NCBI GenBank assembly: GCA_014377145.1
Contig: JACMQE010000047.1
Location: 1 to 16,658 of the forward strand
Origin: Glaciimonas sp.
GTDB lineage: Bacteria; Pseudomonadota; Gammaproteobacteria; Burkholderiales; Burkholderiaceae
DNA: 16,658 bases
Reading direction: 5' to 3'
Below the pieces are notes generated by a model. The model was not told the origin of the DNA, made no database searches, and saw nothing but the letters and a program-made list of their open reading frames with translations. Below, piece after piece: positions 7,649 through 15,485 of the stretch (position 1 is the first letter of the stretch; every line of letters starts with the position of its first letter). Made by a program: the position numbers and the translations under genes.

Positions 7649-8724
7649 GTGTTCTGGGGAAAAACTTACAGACTGGGTGGATAGTATCCGCAATCACACT
7701 GCATTACCATTGAGGCTTGAATTGTGGAACGGTGAACGGTTTGATTTTAGTACCAGCAATCCCCTAAAGTCATCATCCGCGTTCCACACGCATCTTCTCT
7801 TGGCTATCTACTAACACCTTCCTTGTTTAACCTGGGCGGGGCTTATGTAGAAGGAAAAATTGAGGTCAAAGGCAAACTTAAGTACATCATTGTCATTACC
7901 AATACATTAGACGCCACTCACCTCAAACCAGAAGGAAAACTCGGTCGGATTAGACGCAGCATCCGTCATAACAAAGCCAAAGATGCGGAAGCGATTTAAT
8001 ATCATTACGATGTTTCAAACCATTTTTACCAGCTATGGCTGGACCAGAATATGGTGTATTCGTGCGCTTATTTTGAGAACGGCGACGAAGATCTGTACAT
8101 GGCTCAGCTCAAAAAAATTGATCATATTTTGACAAAAATTCAGTTACAACCTGGGCAGATATTATTTATTGGATATTGGGTGTGGTTGGGGAGCTCTTGT
8201 ATTGCGTGCGGCGCAAAAATTCGATGCTAAATGTGTCGGCGTGACGCTCTCTGAAAATCAGTACGCACTTGCCAAAAAACGGATAGCAAAAGCGGGCCTT
8301 ATGGATCAGATTGAAATCCGCCTGCAGGACTATCGCAACGTCACCGGAAAATTTGATCGCATCACCAGCGTCGACATGTTTAAACATGTCGGTCTGAAGA
8401 AGCTACCCATGTATTTTTCGCGCATACAGTTAATGCTGAAAGACGATGGCAGGAGGGGGGGCTGGAGGTCATGGATGTCGAAAATTTGCGTCGACATTAT
8501 GCAAAAACTTGCAGCATATGGGCCGATAATTTAGAAACCCATTCGGATGAAGCCAGGCAAGCATCGGACGACCGCCTCTTCGCATCTGGCGTTTATATCT
8601 GGCTGGTAGCGCGTATGGTTTTGAAATGGACTGAATATCGCTTTATCAGGTCGTTTGCCGAAAGACGGGGCGCAGTGCAACTGTGTTGCCATGGTCACGT
8701 CGATATATCTATGATGAGACTTAA
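7649..8724 (+). pseudogene. cfa: Cyclopropane-fatty-acyl-phospholipid synthase, degraded
   Basis: CFA synthase methylates unsaturated membrane phospholipid acyl chains using S-adenosylmethionine. A GTG at 7649 behind ggag gives VFWGK; one frameshift later KLTDWVDSIRNHTALPLRLE and LWNGERFDF follow. Later pieces are TPSLFNLGGAYVEGKIEVKG, SNHFYQLWLDQNMVYSCAYF, DIGCGWGALVLRAAQKF (SAM-binding), VGVTLSENQYALAKKRI, MDVENLRRHYAKT, and in another frame FRIWRVYLAG-like sequence and LPWSRRYIYDET ending at 8724. At least five frame changes and an in-frame TAA near 8000 occur. Between LMLKDDG and the GGLEVMDVE block about 50 residues are missing, including the region around the conserved Glu bicarbonate-binding site. 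It is inactive as written. Confidence 0.9.
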
Positions 8725-8765
8725 TTTTCGATATTCGGCACGCAGTCGGTATAAAGACAAAAAGA

Positions 8766-8788
8766 CTGTCCTCCCCGGCAGCTTTTTT
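8766..8788. terminator. Bidirectional intrinsic terminator between cfa and msrA
   Basis: The stem ctgtc / ggcag (one T-G wobble on the plus strand) encloses ctcccc and is followed by c and six T on the plus strand. On the minus strand the same hairpin is followed by tcttttt. It lies between the convergent 3' ends of the cfa remnant and msrA and could serve both. Confidence 0.6.
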
Positions 8789-8836
8789 ATTTGGTCTTGC
8801 TAATATTAAATATGGCCTTCCGTTCACATTACCCGA

Positions 8837-9367
8837 TCAAGCCTTTATTTGATCGATAAAGATTTTGCGTAGTTTAGCAACTTTCGGGGCAACAACAAAT
8901 GTGCAATAACCTTGCAGCGGATGTTGTTTGAAGTAATTCTGGTGATAATCCTCGCCCTTGTAATAAACATCAGTCGCACTCAGTTCGGTCAAAATCGGCG
9001 CATTCCAGACACATGCCATTTCCGCTATGACTTGCTTTGCTGTTTGTTGCTGCTCGGACGATTGATAATAAATTACTGATCGATATTGCGTCCCAATATC
9101 GTTACCTTGTTGGTTTAACGTCGTCGGATCATGTATCGTGAAAAATATCTCTAGCAATTTACGAAAACTGACTTGTATATTATTAAAAGTGATGAAGACT
9201 ACTTCCGCATGACCAGTCGAGCCATCGCATACTTGCTCATATGTCGGATTAATAATATGGCCGCCGGTATAGCCTGATTCAACATGCTCAACACCCTTAA
9301 TTTCCTGATACACCGCTTCCGTACACCAGAAACAACCGCCCCCAATAACTGCAGTTTCGATAGCCAT
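8837..9367 (-). CDS. msrA: Peptide methionine (S)-S-oxide reductase A
   Basis: MsrA reduces methionine-S-sulfoxide in free or protein-bound form, repairing oxidative damage in the cytosol with thioredoxin as electron donor. The 176-residue protein carries the catalytic motif GGGCFWCTEAVYQEIKGVE near residue 10, then ESGYTGGHIINPTYEQV and GSTGHAEVVFITFN. HDPTTLNQQGNDIGTQYRS follows. A later YYKGEDYHQNYFKQHP segment precedes the probable resolving Cys in QGYCTFVVAPKV. There is no fused MsrB domain. Length is normal and the frame is intact. A gggaaataag ribosome binding site precedes the ATG at 9367. It is a single gene between the ompW and cfa remnants. Confidence 0.96.
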   Translation of the reverse strand: MAIETAVIGGGCFWCTEAVYQEIKGVEHVESGYTGGHIINPTYEQVCDGSTGHAEVVFITFNNIQVSFRKLLEIFFTIHDPTTLNQQGNDIGTQYRSVIYYQSSEQQQTAKQVIAEMACVWNAPILTELSATDVYYKGEDYHQNYFKQHPLQGYCTFVVAPKVAKLRKIFIDQIKA

Positions 9368-9553
9368 TCTTATTTCCCAATATTTTTATCATTAATGTTA
9401 GCTTTAACGTAATTTGACTGGATTTACCTACTTTCCCGAGAATTTTGTTTTGCCTGTGTTATTTAGATGTGGCGTGAGTACATGCATAAACCCCCCTGAA
9501 GATTTGAGATTTTTTGATTCCTGCACTTTCGAACGCTGGTTGCTAAATCGCTA

Positions 9554-10180
9554 TCAAAATTTATAGCCTACCGATAAAAAACTGATAAGCCAACAAACCA
9601 ATGCGCATCGAAGTTGTAGTTGGCACCGGCACTGATGATTGGTGCAAGCGAGCTGCTTAAATTGGCGCTCGTCTTAAATGCCGTCGTTTGCCCGCGACTA
9701 ATGTTGTCACTCAAGTTCTGCTGGAAGGCATCATCTAATTTAACATCCGAGTACCACACATAAGTAGTACCGGCACCAACGAATGGGCGAAACTGGCTAT
9801 TTTGTTACCAAAATAGTATTTGACAAGAAGCGCCGGGCTCAATTGTTTTGCCGAACCAATATGCAGACCTTTCAAACTACCTTGTCCATCGAGTTTGAAT
9901 TTTGGCAGGATACCAGCATCACCGGATATTACCCAATTATCAGTGATGAAATAGATAAATTGCGAACCTAACGTATCTGCATTACTTACGCTAGCACCAT
10001 TATTAGGAATAGTTTGACCGCCAATAACCAAATTCTGACTAGAATCTTGCGGTGCTAGATGAAACCAACCTATACCGAATATGTTATCGCCCGCTTGCCG
10101 CGCCATTGCAGGCATGACAGCCGTTGTCGCTAAGGCTATGATGCAGCAACTTTTGGCATTATGACAAAATATTTTTTCAT
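9554..10180 (-). pseudogene. OmpW-family outer membrane protein, frameshifted with internal deletion
   Basis: The ATG at 10180 follows ggagaaaac and opens MKKYFVIMPKVAAS; one frameshift later IALATTAVMPAMA completes a signal peptide. The mature part reads GDNIFGIGWFHLAPQDSS, then LGSQFIYFITDNWVISGDAG and LSPALLVKYYFGNK, matching the N-terminal half of OmpW eight-stranded barrels. After a second frameshift near 9765 it continues with GAGTTYVWYSDVKLDDAFQ and APIISAGANYNFDAHWFVGL. Just after VGLSV the frame jumps to FLSVGYKF and a stop at 9554. VGYKF is the expected C-terminal sorting signal ending in Phe, so roughly 30 residues of the penultimate strands appear deleted. OmpW porins take up small hydrophobic compounds. 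Confidence 0.85.
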
Positions 10181-10230
10181 ATGTTTTCTCCAGTGTTTAC
10201 TAACATATTTAAATACAACGTTTAAATATT

Positions 10231-10254
10231 AGTTTTAAATTGATATTTAAAACT
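10231..10254. promoter_or_regulatory. Operator-like palindrome upstream of ompW remnant
   Basis: The arms agttttaaat (10231-10240) and atttaaaact (10245-10254) are perfect 10-bp inverted repeats separated by tgat. Further ATTTAAA-like units lie at 10205-10215 (tatttaaata is itself palindromic) and 10220-10230. The site is about 50-75 nt upstream of the ompW start codon, where a promoter or operator would be expected. The very high A+T content makes chance matches more likely. Confidence 0.45.
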
Positions 10255-10345
10255 TACACAAAATTGTCCCAACAAGGCGTGTCGACGAAGATAGTACGCT
10301 GTACGGCTAGACAAGCACAACGCTGCTGGGACAATTTGCGTAAGT
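10252..10345. repeat. 94-bp element bounded by long inverted repeats
   Basis: The left arm (10252-10271, starting acttac and ending attgtccca) is the reverse complement of the right arm (10327-10345, tgggacaatttgcgtaagt), with one mismatch and one extra A. The 55-bp centre contains a small gtac-gct-gtac hairpin and no open frame. Size, intergenic position and terminal symmetry fit a miniature inverted-repeat element or a structured RNA. No obvious target-site duplication flanks it. Confidence 0.6.
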
Positions 10346-10585
10346 CCTAATTAATTTTCACATTCACTATCCTTTGGCACCTGATCGTATAGTTATTATT
10401 GACTGACTGGCGCCCTACTATTATTTCTTTTTGAATGTGGATATATAGCTAATTTGTAGCATTTCTTTACGTCAACAATATTTGATATGTTTATTCTTAA
10501 AAAGAACGTACGCGCTATTCCTTTTAGTAATATGGCAGCTTTGAATTCATTTGACTAGCGTTGTAACATTTTTTCCTCAAAAAAC
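10346..10585. other. Intergenic region downstream of sua5
   Basis: About 240 A+T-rich bases lie between the inverted-repeat element and the sua5 stop. No gene, clear hairpin or T-run terminator for the purine operon was found. A tttttt stretch appears directly after the sua5 stop on the minus strand but without a preceding stem. Confidence 0.4.
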
Positions 10586-11635
10586 TTATGGTTGCAAAAA
10601 TTTGGAGAAAATTTTGGTTGTCACGTGCGCGGCGCGGCGCAGCCGATCATTAATACCTTGCCAAGCAATATCCTGTGGTGGTGCCTCGACCACGATCACA
10701 TCGGCGGCGGCCCGATCCAGATCGCGCAGCGCGGCGTAAAGGTAATATGCGTAAACGTGCGGTACATTGGGCATCGGATGATACCCAACCAGCGGCACAG
10801 CGTTCTCCGCGCCAACCGAATAGGAAATTAATGCCAGTCGCTGTCCTGCCTGATGCAGTTGCACCAAAGTTGCCAGCAAACGCGCTGGCAATATCTGCAA
10901 TACCGGCGTGTGTGGTGCATAATGTGACTTTAGCATGCCAGAAGCACGCGGTGCTGCAACATCCGGTGCTTGCACTTCCTCACCTAAAACGGCAGAAATC
11001 GCCGCTACGCTGATGTCGCCTGGACGCAAAAGCACAGGACCAAAAGTCACCACCCGTGACAAGTCGATAATGGTCGACTCAATCCCGACTTCACTCTGTC
11101 CACCGTCAAGTACATAGCCAATAGGACTATCTGCACCATCACCAAATTCATCTCGCACATGCTGCGCGGTAGTAGGACTGACGTGACCAAACTTGTTAGC
11201 CGACGGACCTGCAATACCGCCCTTACCACCTTTGAATTCGCGTAATAACGCTTGTGCCACTAGATGCGATGGGCAGCGGATAGCAATAGAAGTCTGTCCG
11301 CCAGAAAGAGCGCTGGAGACGTGTACCGCACGCTGTAAAATCAGCGTCAACGGCCCGGGCCAAAACGCTGCAATCAAATGCTGCGCCTGTAGCGGAATCA
11401 CCCGCGCCCAATAAGCAAGATCAGCCCCTGGCGCGATGTGAACGATGACAGGATGATTTGATGGGCGGCCTTTGGCGATATAAATATTCGCTACCGCAAC
11501 TGGATTTTCCGCATCGGCGCCAAGGCCATAGACAGTTTCACTAGGAAATGCTACCAGCTCACCGGCTTCTAGTTTGCGTGCGGCCAGCTGGATGGCCGGT
11601 AGATTAATCAACACGGATGCAGACGACTTATCCAT
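10586..11635 (-). CDS. sua5: L-threonylcarbamoyladenylate synthase, Sua5 type
   Basis: Sua5 (long TsaC form) makes threonylcarbamoyl-AMP from threonine, bicarbonate and ATP; TsaD then transfers the carbamoyl group to A37 of ANN-decoding tRNAs. The 349-residue protein has the YrdC domain: LEAGELVAFPSETVYGLGAD, IAKGRPSNHPVIVHI (the KxR motif), FWPGPLTLIL, TSIAIRCPSH, GIAGPSANKFGHVSPTTAQHV and ESTIIDLS with LLRPGDI. A linker with RASGMLKSHYAPHTP leads to the C-terminal Sua5 domain, which short TsaC proteins lack. The start ATG overlaps the purK stop by one base (TAATG), so it is probably translated from the purine operon. TcdA in the same window acts later in the same modification pathway. Confidence 0.95.
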   Translation of the reverse strand: MDKSSASVLINLPAIQLAARKLEAGELVAFPSETVYGLGADAENPVAVANIYIAKGRPSNHPVIVHIAPGADLAYWARVIPLQAQHLIAAFWPGPLTLILQRAVHVSSALSGGQTSIAIRCPSHLVAQALLREFKGGKGGIAGPSANKFGHVSPTTAQHVRDEFGDGADSPIGYVLDGGQSEVGIESTIIDLSRVVTFGPVLLRPGDISVAAISAVLGEEVQAPDVAAPRASGMLKSHYAPHTPVLQILPARLLATLVQLHQAGQRLALISYSVGAENAVPLVGYHPMPNVPHVYAYYLYAALRDLDRAAADVIVVEAPPQDIAWQGINDRLRRAAHVTTKIFSKFLQP

Positions 11636-12867
11636 TACAAAACAATGCCGAGAATAGCGCAGGCTACGGTTAGTTGCGCGTGCGCTTGCCCGAGCGTGAG
11701 CGCGATAAACGTTATGTGACCCATTTTGCGGGCGCGGCGCGCTTCGGTTTTGCCATATAAATGTAGTACAGCGCCGGGCAATGCCGTAATCTGGTCCCAG
11801 GCCGGTTCGCGCACTTGATCGCTATCATCCGTAAACCAGAGATCGCCCAAAATATTCAGCATGATCGCCGGTGAATGCTGGCGCGTGTCGCCCAACGGCA
11901 TACGTGCCATCGCCCGAACCTGCTGCGCAAACTGACTAGTAATGCAAGCGTCCATCGTGTAATGGCCGCTGTTGTGCGGACGCGGGGCCATTTCATTGAT
12001 CACTAACAAACCATCTTCCAATACAAAAAATTCAATACATAAGACACCAACATAACCAAGCTGACCGACGATTGCTATTGCTGCATCCTGAGCACGTTTA
12101 GCCGCATCAACACCGATATTCGGCCCGGGTACAGTGGTAGTGAACAAGATACCATCACGATGTACGTTCTCTGCAATCGGATAGACCATAGCGGCCCCAT
12201 CAGCCCCACGGACAACCAGCACAGATACTTCGTATGCCAGCGGTAGCATTTTTTCGAGGATGCAATGGACGCCGTTCATTGCGGCATACACGCTGCGCAA
12301 CGTATCCCGCGTCTGCACCCGTGCCTGACCTTTGCCGTCGTAGCCCAATCGTACAGTTTTAAGGATGCCAGGTAGCAGCTCGGGGGGAACACTGTCAATA
12401 TCCGCAGCGGATGCAATGGTTTTATAAGATGCGGGAAAGATGTGGGATTGCACACTGCATTGGATAAAGAATTCTTTTTCTGCTATTCGATCTTGCGCAA
12501 TCGAGACGCAAGCAGCTTTTGGCGCAATAAAAATATTTTCTGCCAGAAATGCTAAACTGCGATGCGAGACATTTTCAAATTCTGTGGTGACAGCCACGCA
12601 TAACGTGGCCAGCTCAGCCAAGGCAACTTCATCATCGTACTCAGCCAAAATATGCCGCTCAGCGACGTGCGCTGCCGGACAATACTGCGCCGGTTCCAAT
12701 ACTGCGACTTTATAGCCCATCGCCTGTGCAGCTTGGGCAAACATGCGACCCAATTGACCACCGCCCATCACGCCCAACCCGGTTGCAGGAGCGGCTGTGG
12801 GTATAAATGGCGCGAGCGCCGCCGCATCTGTCAATGTGAATTTTTTTCCATATTGCGCACTGCTCAT
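11635..12867 (-). CDS. purK: 5-(carboxyamino)imidazole ribonucleotide synthase
   Basis: PurK is an ATP-grasp enzyme that carboxylates aminoimidazole ribonucleotide with bicarbonate and ATP to give N5-CAIR, the substrate of PurE in de novo purine synthesis. After an N-terminal extension of about 30 residues, the protein shows [20 protein letters not shown], then [14 protein letters not shown] and [56 protein letters not shown] and [19 protein letters not shown] (metal and phosphate binding) follow. At 410 residues it is slightly longer than the 350-390 of many homologues because of the N-terminal extension. The start overlaps the purE stop as ATGA, with ctcctt upstream in the purE coding end. 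The frame is intact. Confidence 0.97.
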   Translation of the reverse strand: MSSAQYGKKFTLTDAAALAPFIPTAAPATGLGVMGGGQLGRMFAQAAQAMGYKVAVLEPAQYCPAAHVAERHILAEYDDEVALAELATLCVAVTTEFENVSHRSLAFLAENIFIAPKAACVSIAQDRIAEKEFFIQCSVQSHIFPASYKTIASAADIDSVPPELLPGILKTVRLGYDGKGQARVQTRDTLRSVYAAMNGVHCILEKMLPLAYEVSVLVVRGADGAAMVYPIAENVHRDGILFTTTVPGPNIGVDAAKRAQDAAIAIVGQLGYVGVLCIEFFVLEDGLLVINEMAPRPHNSGHYTMDACITSQFAQQVRAMARMPLGDTRQHSPAIMLNILGDLWFTDDSDQVREPAWDQITALPGAVLHLYGKTEARRARKMGHITFIALTLGQAHAQLTVACAILGIVL

Positions 12868-13370
12868 AAAGGAGATAATTCCATATCAAGTGCAATCTGG
12901 GTCTGCCGAGCACGGAACGCCAGCAGTTTTTCCGCGAGTAGATTATCGGTACAAGCCAACATCGCTATCGCTGACAAGGCCGCATTCGCTGCACCGGCTT
13001 CGCCAATCGCGTAGGTAGCAACCGGAATACCTTTGGGCATCTGCACAATAGACAACAACGAATCTTCACCTCGCAGATACTTAGACGGCACCGGCACACC
13101 CAACACCGGCACGATCGTTTTAGCAGCAATCATGCCGGGCAAGTGGGCTGCGCCGCCAGCACCGGCAATAATAGCCCGCAAGCCGCGTGTGCGTGCTGTT
13201 TCGGCATAAGCAAACATCTGATCCGGCATGCGATGCGCAGAAATCACCTGCGCTTCATGCTCGACACCAAACTCAATCAGTATGGCAACAGCATGTTGCA
13301 TCACGTCCCAGTCAGAGGAAGAACCCATGACGACGCCGATCAGCGGTGTATTTTGTTCGCTTAGAGGCAT
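12864..13370 (-). CDS. purE: N5-CAIR mutase (class I PurE)
   Basis: PurE rearranges N5-CAIR, made by PurK, to 4-carboxyaminoimidazole ribonucleotide. The 168-residue protein has the class I signatures [32 protein letters not shown] and [39 protein letters not shown] (the usual mobile loop) and [20 protein letters not shown] complete the pattern. Length matches the family. It starts 2 nt after the purC stop and ends in a 4-nt overlap with purK, so the three purine genes form a tightly coupled unit. The presence of purK fits a class I, N5-CAIR-using PurE rather than a class II enzyme. Confidence 0.98.
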   Translation of the reverse strand: MPLSEQNTPLIGVVMGSSSDWDVMQHAVAILIEFGVEHEAQVISAHRMPDQMFAYAETARTRGLRAIIAGAGGAAHLPGMIAAKTIVPVLGVPVPSKYLRGEDSLLSIVQMPKGIPVATYAIGEAGAANAALSAIAMLACTDNLLAEKLLAFRARQTQIALDMELSPL

Positions 13371-13372
13371 GA

Positions 13373-14269
13373 TTAATCCTTCAGTTTCTTACTAGTCAGA
13401 CGTTCTAAAGCTTCACGGTACTTGGCACCGGTTTTCTCTATTACGTCTGCCGGCAAAGCCGGGGCGGGTGCGGTTTTTCCCCAGCTGGTGATGGTTTCCA
13501 GATAATCTCGTACAAATTGCTTATCGAATGAAGGCGGGGAAATACCGACTGCGTAGCTTTCCGTAGGCCAAAAACGTGACGAATCAGCAGTTAATACTTC
13601 GTCCATCAAATGTAGCTGACCCTGCTGATCGAGGCCGAATTCGAATTTGGTGTCCGCAATAATGATACCGCGTGTCGCCGCATAATCGGCAGCAGCTTTG
13701 TACAACTGAATACTGATATCCCGAATATTGGCGGAGAGTTCGGTACCAATCCGACGCTCCATGTCGTCGTAACTGATGTTCTCGTCATGATGCCCCATTT
13801 CGGCTTTGGCCGCTGGCGTAAAAATAGGTTCATCAAGCTTGGCAGCCTGTTGCAATCCGACCCGCAACGTCAAACCACAAACCGCACCGGTAGCCTGATA
13901 ATCTCTCCATCCTGAACCGATAATGTAACCTCGCACCACCGCCTCGATCATAATAGGTTCGAGACGCTTGGCGACGACTGCCCGACCCCGGACTTGATTT
14001 GCCTCTTCCGACGTCACTACGCTTTCCGGGGAAATACCGGTCAGATGATTCGGTACGATGTCTGCCAGCTTCTCAAACCAGAAATCACTCATCTGATTCA
14101 ATACTTTACCTTTGTCAGGAATCGGCTCGTTCATCACGACATCAAATGCTGATAAACGGTCGGTGGTCAGTATCAAAATTTTATCGATACCAACGGCATA
14201 ATTGTCGCGCACTTTTCCTGTACCCAACAGCGGCAAAGAAATAATTGAAGATTGGTACAGGCTAGTCAT
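13373..14269 (-). CDS. purC: SAICAR synthetase
   Basis: PurC joins aspartate to CAIR with ATP, giving SAICAR, the step after PurE. The protein shows [16 protein letters not shown] (ATP loop) and [19 protein letters not shown], then [35 protein letters not shown] and [13 protein letters not shown] lead into [15 protein letters not shown], all in normal order. The ATG at 14269 (MTSLYQSS) is chosen because a ggaataacc ribosome binding site lies just upstream and the 298-residue product matches homologues. A GTG at 14311 would add 14 residues without similarity. It is separated from fba by about 105 nt and followed by purE after 2 nt, so it is probably the first gene of the purCEK-sua5 segment. 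Confidence 0.97.
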   Translation of the reverse strand: MTSLYQSSIISLPLLGTGKVRDNYAVGIDKILILTTDRLSAFDVVMNEPIPDKGKVLNQMSDFWFEKLADIVPNHLTGISPESVVTSEEANQVRGRAVVAKRLEPIMIEAVVRGYIIGSGWRDYQATGAVCGLTLRVGLQQAAKLDEPIFTPAAKAEMGHHDENISYDDMERRIGTELSANIRDISIQLYKAAADYAATRGIIIADTKFEFGLDQQGQLHLMDEVLTADSSRFWPTESYAVGISPPSFDKQFVRDYLETITSWGKTAPAPALPADVIEKTGAKYREALERLTSKKLKD

Positions 14270-14375
14270 GGTTATTCCAAAAGTAGAAATCAGGCGGGAA
14301 GAAATAATCACCGTCTGGTTGTTTATTATGGATAATGTGGTGGATCAATGCACGCAGAATTTATTCCACGCATTC

Positions 14376-15440
14376 TTACTGCACGATTTGCGCAAGCTCG
14401 CCTTTTTTGTATTTCTCTGCTATTTTTTCCAGCGATAATGGTTTGATCTTAGCGGCCTGACCTTCACAACCAAATGCCAGAAAACGTCCTTTCACTACTG
14501 CCTTAGCGGCTTCTCGTGCTGGTTTCAGGTAATCGCGTGGATCAAACTTGCTTGGATTTTCAATCAGATAACGACGGATCGCACCAGTCATTGCCAGACG
14601 AATATCGGTATCGATATTGATCTTGCGCACGCCGTGGCGAATGCCTTCCTGAATTTCTTCCAATGGCACACCGTAGGTTTCGTTCATGTCACCGCCAAAT
14701 TCACGAATCTCCGCCAACAATTCTTGCGGGACTGAAGACGAACCATGCATCACCAGATGAGTATTTGGAATACGTAAATGAATTTCCTTAATACGCTCAA
14801 TCGCTAGAATATCGCCAGTAGGCTTACGTGAAAATTTATACGCGCCGTGCGAAGTACCAATCGCAATTGCCAGTGCATCGCATTGTGTTCTCTGCACGAA
14901 ATCTGCCGCTTGCGTGACATCGGTCAGCAACTGTTCTCGGGTCATTTTTCCATCAGCACCATGACCGTCTTCTTTGTCACCCATCATGGTTTCCAGCGAA
15001 CCAAGCACGCCCAGTTCGGCTTCGACCGTGACCCCAATCGCGTGGGAAAATTCGACCACTTTGCGCGATACTTCAATATTGTAGTCGTAGCTGGCAACCG
15101 TCTTACCGTCTTCAGTCAACGAACCGTCCATCATCACAGAGGTAAAGCCGGAGCGAATCGCTGCCATGCAGATCGCTGGATTCTGGCCGTGATCCTGATG
15201 CATAACAACAGGAATGTGCGGATAGGCTTCGACTGCAGCTTCAATCAGATGACGCAAAAATGCTTCGCCAGCATATTTACGGGCCCCAGCCGATGCTTGC
15301 ATGATAACCGGCGCACCGACTTCATCGGCGGCTTGCATGATGGCTGTGATTTGTTCCAGATTGTTGACGTTAAAAGCTGGCAAACCATAACTATTTTCAG
15401 CTGCATGGTCCAGCAATTGACGCATCGATACGAGAGGCAT
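14376..15440 (-). CDS. fba: Class II fructose-bisphosphate aldolase
   Basis: This zinc enzyme cleaves fructose 1,6-bisphosphate to glyceraldehyde 3-phosphate and dihydroxyacetone phosphate in glycolysis, and runs in reverse in gluconeogenesis. Motifs in order are [40 protein letters not shown] (catalytic Asp and Zn-binding His), [17 protein letters not shown] and [42 protein letters not shown] sequence ([17 protein letters not shown]) and [19 protein letters not shown] follow. The 354-residue length and wording fit the Calvin-type class IIA/B group common in Burkholderiales. A ggag ribosome binding site is about 8 nt before the ATG. It lies 45 nt after the pyk stop, which suggests a shared glycolytic transcript. 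Confidence 0.97.
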   Translation of the reverse strand: MPLVSMRQLLDHAAENSYGLPAFNVNNLEQITAIMQAADEVGAPVIMQASAGARKYAGEAFLRHLIEAAVEAYPHIPVVMHQDHGQNPAICMAAIRSGFTSVMMDGSLTEDGKTVASYDYNIEVSRKVVEFSHAIGVTVEAELGVLGSLETMMGDKEDGHGADGKMTREQLLTDVTQAADFVQRTQCDALAIAIGTSHGAYKFSRKPTGDILAIERIKEIHLRIPNTHLVMHGSSSVPQELLAEIREFGGDMNETYGVPLEEIQEGIRHGVRKINIDTDIRLAMTGAIRRYLIENPSKFDPRDYLKPAREAAKAVVKGRFLAFGCEGQAAKIKPLSLEKIAEKYKKGELAQIVQ

Positions 15441-15485
15441 GTTGATACTCCAAGTGTAATAAAAATTGGGTTGTAGTCGATAAGA

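Noticed and set aside
14847..15476. 209-codon plus-strand open frame
   Set aside because: It lies entirely antisense to the clearly coding fba gene and has no family resemblance.
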